A DNA stretch of 39,091 nucleotides from Malikia sp. (GTDB lineage: Bacteria > Pseudomonadota > Gammaproteobacteria > Burkholderiales > Burkholderiaceae_C), in contig NZ_JAQTZS010000028.1 of assembly GCF_028687635.1 (NCBI RefSeq), positions 1 through 39,091 of the forward strand, written 5' to 3'. This document shows, in pieces, positions 34,782 to 39,091 of the stretch. Positions within the stretch are counted from its first letter, which is position 1. Every line of letters starts with the position of its first letter. The notes beneath the pieces are model-generated. The model was not told the DNA's origin and did not search any database. It saw nothing but the letters and a program-made list of their open reading frames with translations. Both the position numbers and the translations under genes were made by a program.

Positions 34782-34974
34782 AGATTAACCATCGGCGTGA
34801 AATGGGATAGCCCGGGGCTGACGCCGCCTGGTGCTGAGCGCTGGCATCGAATCGGGTCAAACGCTCGATTCTGCTTGAGATTTCCAGGGGTGCAAGTGCT
34901 TGCGCCAACCCCCGACCCTTTTAACGCGCCCTGGTCGGTGCTTGATCCAGCCCGGGCCTGCTGCCAGGGTCTTG
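34782..34974. other. Intergenic region between MASE1-like gene and NRPS operon
   Basis: This gap holds GAATCG-N11-CGATTC (34849-34871) and the palindrome GCAAG-TG-CTTGC (34892-34903). The second sits inside a longer GGGGT/ACCCC-flanked hairpin. They may be an operator for the NRPS operon or a read-through structure after the membrane protein gene. No RNA gene was seen. Confidence 0.35.
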
Positions 34975-35592
34975 TCAGCGGGTCGCCGGCACCAGGAAGC
35001 GGGCCGCCACCAGCATCAGCAGCATGACCACGCCGGTACCCAGGAAGTCACCCAGTGCCATCGCCAGCGCGGAGGGCCAGACCGTCTCGCTGCTGCGCAG
35101 TCCCAGCGACCAGAAGTAGCCGTTGATCGCGACGCCGTGCAGCACGGTGTTGATCGCATCGATCTGCACGACATCCCAGAAGCTCAGGCCTTCGAGCACC
35201 GAGCCCAGCGCCTTGCGCCTGAACATCCAGCCAACCACGAGCCAGGTCATGCCGACCGACAGCGCCGCGTAGCCCAGCTGCCAGGACAGGGCCAGGTCCG
35301 GCCAGAAGCGGGGCGACAGGCTGAGCAGGGCGAGGCCGCAGCCCAGCGCGCCACGCCAGCTGCCCACCATGATCATGACCAGCTTGATGCCCGCTGGCAG
35401 GAACAGCAGCTCCACGCCTTGCGCGTAGGCCACATAGGGCAGCAGCAACTCATGGAACTCGTAGGCCAGCCAGTAGAGCGTGAAGCCCAGCGCGATCAGA
35501 CCGAGGTCCTGTGCCGTCAGCGGCCAGCGGGATGATGGAATGTGGTCTTGGGAGAGGGGCATGTGCGCAGGCGTCTCGGAAGGCAAGGCCAT
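34975..35592 (-). CDS. MASE1-like integral membrane protein
   Basis: This is a 205-aa membrane protein if started at the ATG at 35592; the ATG at 35562 would give 195 aa, and neither has a clear ribosome-binding site. It has five to six hydrophobic segments, for example LTAQDLGLIALGFTLYWLAY, LLFLPAGIKLVMIMVGSWRG and AALSVGMTWLVVGWMF. The LPAGIKLVMIMVGSWRGALG motif resembles MASE1 sensory membrane domains, but no kinase, GGDEF or other output domain follows. It could be a stand-alone sensor or transport component; its function is unknown. A 16-bp perfect palindrome lies 32 bp upstream. Confidence 0.65.
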   Translation of the reverse strand: MALPSETPAHMPLSQDHIPSSRWPLTAQDLGLIALGFTLYWLAYEFHELLLPYVAYAQGVELLFLPAGIKLVMIMVGSWRGALGCGLALLSLSPRFWPDLALSWQLGYAALSVGMTWLVVGWMFRRKALGSVLEGLSFWDVVQIDAINTVLHGVAINGYFWSLGLRSSETVWPSALAMALGDFLGTGVVMLLMLVAARFLVPATR

Positions 35593-35623
35593 CCGGTCGA
35601 TGGGGGGCTGGCCCAGCGGGCGG

Positions 35624-35639
35624 CTAGGGTCAACCCTAG
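35624..35639 (-). promoter_or_regulatory. Perfect 16-bp palindrome upstream of MASE1-like gene
   Basis: CTAGGGT-CA-ACCCTAG is a perfect 7+2+7 inverted repeat 32-47 bp before the likely start at 35592. It is positioned as a repressor or activator site. The same interval carries a weaker CCCC-TTTTTC-GGGG hairpin (35666-35679). The binding protein is unknown. Confidence 0.5.
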
Positions 35640-35714
35640 ATTGTCGCAGCCGGCCAAAATTTGAACATCCCCTTTTTCGGGGAGGCAGCCGCCCGGTCTG
35701 GCGGCCCGGCCATG

Positions 35715-35737
35715 AAAAACCCGCCACTGGGGCGGGT
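35715..35737 (-). terminator. Intrinsic terminator downstream of gap
   Basis: On the minus strand ACCCGCC and GGCGGGT form a perfect 7-bp stem (5-nt loop) followed by TTTTT, 40 bp after the GAPDH stop. It ends the tkt-gap transcript. A second perfect 7-bp inverted repeat, GGCCACC/GGTGGCC, lies just upstream at 35749-35768 without a T-run. Confidence 0.85.
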
Positions 35738-35776
35738 CCTGGCTGGCGGGCCACCCGGGCAGGTGGCCGGAGTCGG

Positions 35777-36817
<1,041 letters not shown>

Positions 36818-38893
36818 TCAGTTCTTCTTGCCGAGCACGGCCAGCACGGTGGCGGCGACGTTCTCGGGCGTGAAGCCGAAATGCTTGAACAGCACCGGGG
36901 CCGGGGCCGACTCGCCATAGCTGTCGATGCCGACCACGGCGTCGCAGCGGTATTTCCACCAGCCGTCGGTCGAACCCATCTCGACCGCGATGCGAGGTAC
37001 GCCGGCCGGCAGCACGCTGGTCTTGTAGTCGCCGTCCTGGCGGTCGAAGGTGGTGGTGCTCGGCATCGAGACCACGCGCACGGCGACATCCTGTGCCGCC
37101 AGCATTTCCTGCGCCTTGACGGCCAGCTGCACCTCGGAGCCGGTGGCGATGATCACGGCCTTGGCCTTCTTGCTCTTCTTGAAGCCGCAGTCGGCCGGCT
37201 CGCTCAGCACGTAGGCGCCCTTGGCGATGTCGTCGAGCGAGGACTTGGGCGCGTAAGGCAGGTTCTGGCGGCTCAGCAGCAGCGCGGTCGGCCGGTCGGT
37301 GTTGCGCAGCGCGACGGTCCAGGCGACGGCGGTCTCGGCGGTGTCGCCCGGGCGCCAGACGTCGAGGTTGGGGATCAGGCGCAGGCTGGCGGCATGCTCG
37401 ATCGACTGGTGGGTCGGGCCGTCCTCGCCCAGACCGATCGAGTCGTGGGTGAACACATGCACCACGCGCTGCTTCATCAGCGCGGCCATGCGGATCGCGT
37501 TGCGGCTGTAGTCGCTGAAGGTCAGGAAGGTGCCGCCGTAGGGGATGAAGCCGCCGTGCAGCGCGATGCCGTTCATGACCGCGGCCATGCCGAACTCGCG
37601 CACGCCGTAGTTGATGTGGCGGCCGCCCTGGCCGGCCTCGTTCTTGACCACGGCGCCATTGGCGTCAAAGCGCAGGTTGGGCGTGGACTTGGTGTTGGTC
37701 AGGTTGGAGCCGGTCAGGTCGGCCGAGCCGCCCAGCAGCTCGGGCAGCGCGGCGGTGAAGGCTTCCAGCGCCAGCTGGCTGGCCTTGCGGCTGGCCACGG
37801 TCTCGGCCTTGTCGTGGGCGGCGGCCAGGGTGTCGGCAGCGATCTGCTCGAAGTGCTTCGGCAGCTCGCCCTTCATGCGGCGCCCGAATTCCTTGGCTTC
37901 CTTCGGGAACGCCTTCTTGTAGGCGGCGAAGCGCGAGTCCCAGGCCTTCTCGGCGGCCTTGCCAGCCTCCTTGGCGTCCCAGGCGGTGTAGATTTCCTGC
38001 GGGATCTCGAACGGGCCGTAAGTCCAGCCCAGCGCCTCGCGCGTCAGCTTGATCTCCTCGGCGCCGAGCGGCTCGCCATGCGCCTTCGAGGTGTTGGCGC
38101 GGTTCGGGCTGCCCTTGCCGATGTGGGTCTTGCAGCAGATCAGGGTCGGCTTGGTCGCGTCGAGCTTGGCCTGGGCAATGGCGGCATCGACCGCGTCGGC
38201 GTCATGGCCGTCGACGGCGCGGATCACGTTCCAGCCGCAGGCCTCGAAGCGCTTGGGGGTGTCGTCGATGAACCAGGGCGCGACCTGGCCGTCGATCGAG
38301 ATGCCATTGTCGTCGTAGAGCGCGATCAGCTTGCCCAGCTTCCAGGCGCCGGCCAGCGCGATCGCCTCGTGGCTGATGCCTTCCATCAGGCAGCCGTCGC
38401 CGAGGAAGACATAGGTGCGGTGGTCGACGATCTCGTGGCCGTCACGGTTGAATTCGGCCGCCAGCAGCTTCTCGGCCAGCGCGAAGCCGACCGCGTTGGT
38501 GATGCCCTGACCCAGCGGGCCGGTGGTGGTCTCGACGCCCGGGGTGTGACCGACTTCCGGGTGGCCGGCGGTCTTGGAGCCGAGCTGGCGGAAGTTCTTC
38601 AGCTCGCTCATCGGCAGCTTGTAGCCGCTCAGGTGCAGCAGCGCGTAGATCAGCATCGAGCCGTGGCCGTTCGACAGCACGAAGCGGTCGCGGTCGAACC
38701 AGGCCGGGTTGGCCGGGCTGTGCTTGAGGTGGCGACCCCACAGCGCGACGGCCATGTCGGCCATGCCCATGGGCGCGCCCGGGTGGCCGGAGTTGGCTTG
38801 CTGCACGGCATCCATCGCCAGGGCGCGGATGGCGTTGGCCATGGTCCGCGCGTTGACGGCAGCGGCTTGGGGATGGGTCTTGGCGTCGGTCAT
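36818..38893 (-). CDS. tkt: Transketolase
   Basis: This 691-aa thiamine-diphosphate enzyme transfers two-carbon units between sugar phosphates. The start ATG at 38893 ([20 protein letters not shown]) has GAGG 6 nt upstream. It shows [19 protein letters not shown], the diphosphate-binding [20 protein letters not shown] then [27 protein letters not shown], and the pyrimidine domain with [20 protein letters not shown]. Length and motifs are typical. It is the first gene of a tkt-gap operon with a candidate sigma-70 promoter upstream. Confidence 0.97.
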   Translation of the reverse strand: MTDAKTHPQAAAVNARTMANAIRALAMDAVQQANSGHPGAPMGMADMAVALWGRHLKHSPANPAWFDRDRFVLSNGHGSMLIYALLHLSGYKLPMSELKNFRQLGSKTAGHPEVGHTPGVETTTGPLGQGITNAVGFALAEKLLAAEFNRDGHEIVDHRTYVFLGDGCLMEGISHEAIALAGAWKLGKLIALYDDNGISIDGQVAPWFIDDTPKRFEACGWNVIRAVDGHDADAVDAAIAQAKLDATKPTLICCKTHIGKGSPNRANTSKAHGEPLGAEEIKLTREALGWTYGPFEIPQEIYTAWDAKEAGKAAEKAWDSRFAAYKKAFPKEAKEFGRRMKGELPKHFEQIAADTLAAAHDKAETVASRKASQLALEAFTAALPELLGGSADLTGSNLTNTKSTPNLRFDANGAVVKNEAGQGGRHINYGVREFGMAAVMNGIALHGGFIPYGGTFLTFSDYSRNAIRMAALMKQRVVHVFTHDSIGLGEDGPTHQSIEHAASLRLIPNLDVWRPGDTAETAVAWTVALRNTDRPTALLLSRQNLPYAPKSSLDDIAKGAYVLSEPADCGFKKSKKAKAVIIATGSEVQLAVKAQEMLAAQDVAVRVVSMPSTTTFDRQDGDYKTSVLPAGVPRIAVEMGSTDGWWKYRCDAVVGIDSYGESAPAPVLFKHFGFTPENVAATVLAVLGKKN

Positions 38894-38920
38894 GGGAAGC
38901 CTCAAAAATCTAAACCCGGG

Positions 38921-38950
38921 ATTTTATCTGGGCACTTCCGACGGCCGCAA
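38921..38950 (-). promoter_or_regulatory. Candidate tkt promoter
   Basis: On the minus strand TTGCGG (38950-38945) and TAAAAT (38926-38921) are 18 bp apart, about 28 bp before the tkt ATG. The fit to sigma-70 is moderate. The -35 lies inside a short ACGGC/GCCGT inverted repeat (38941-38960). Confidence 0.35.
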
Positions 38951-39032
38951 AAAACGCCGTTTCAATCAGCAATTCTCAATTTGGCCGAACGAGAGCAAAC
39001 TGAGGGCGTAGAGACTTCAAGCAGAGGCTGTC

Positions 39033-39091
39033 ATGGCTGGAGTGGTCAAGGGCAAGACGCTGGATTTCGCGCAAGTGATGCATCGGGTGCG
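39033..39091 (+). CDS. Unidentified gene, 5' end only
   Basis: An ATG at 39033 with AGAGG five bases upstream opens a frame running to the window end: MAGVVKGKTLDFAQVMHRV and one further, incomplete codon. It is divergent from tkt. Nineteen residues are too few to assign a family, and I do not recognise it. Confidence 0.5.
   Translation, partial: MAGVVKGKTLDFAQVMHRV

Overview
This is a GC-rich chromosomal window, very probably from a betaproteobacterium of the order Burkholderiales (Leptothrix/Sphaerotilus/Ideonella/Rubrivivax-like). The basis is the gene order gyrB-dnaN-dnaA on one strand divergent from rpmH-rnpA-yidD-yidC-mnmE, plus recA-recX, a TctD/TctE-like two-component pair, a SET-domain protein beside birA, and the codon style. 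The species cannot be named from sequence alone.

Layout: (1) 1-3766 is an accessory island downstream of gyrB. It holds the 3' tail of a probable IS66-type transposase, a two-gene restriction-like pair (a DUF3883 protein and an SBD-HNH endonuclease), and a three-gene toxin-antitoxin-chaperone (TAC) module: MqsR-like toxin, MqsA-like antitoxin with a C-terminal extension, and a SecB-like chaperone. A 94-bp direct repeat of the gyrB 3' end flanks the TAC module. (2) 3767-9058 is gyrB, dnaN and dnaA. (3) 9059-13436 is the dnaA/rpmH divergent region with a DnaA box, then the RNase P protein and membrane-insertase operon and mnmE. (4) 13438-18954 is a SWIM/SNF2 helicase and a Cache-type chemoreceptor preceded by a perfect FNR-type site. 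(5) 18971-23434 is recX-recA (minus strand), then a MarR regulator and a response regulator/histidine kinase pair. (6) 23453-28219 is topoisomerase III, divergent from a SET-domain methyltransferase translationally coupled to biotin ligase, then an SlyD-type isomerase. (7) 28438-35592 is a second chemoreceptor ending in a CheR-tether pentapeptide, convergent with an operon of a Pls/PosA-like single-module NRPS and its phosphopantetheinyl transferase, plus a MASE1-like membrane protein. (8) 35777-38893 is transketolase followed by GAPDH, then the start of an unidentified gene.

Most of the window is housekeeping: replication initiation, recombination, RNA processing, membrane insertion and central carbon metabolism. 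The unusual parts are the TAC module 37 bp behind gyrB with its duplicated gyrB tail, the DUF3883/HNH pair with palindromic operator-like sites, the NRPS-like operon, and several regulatory structures: an FNR box, a DnaA box over the dnaA -35, and an alternating purine-pyrimidine tract between topB and the SET gene. All identifications come from reading the sequence; no database search was run.
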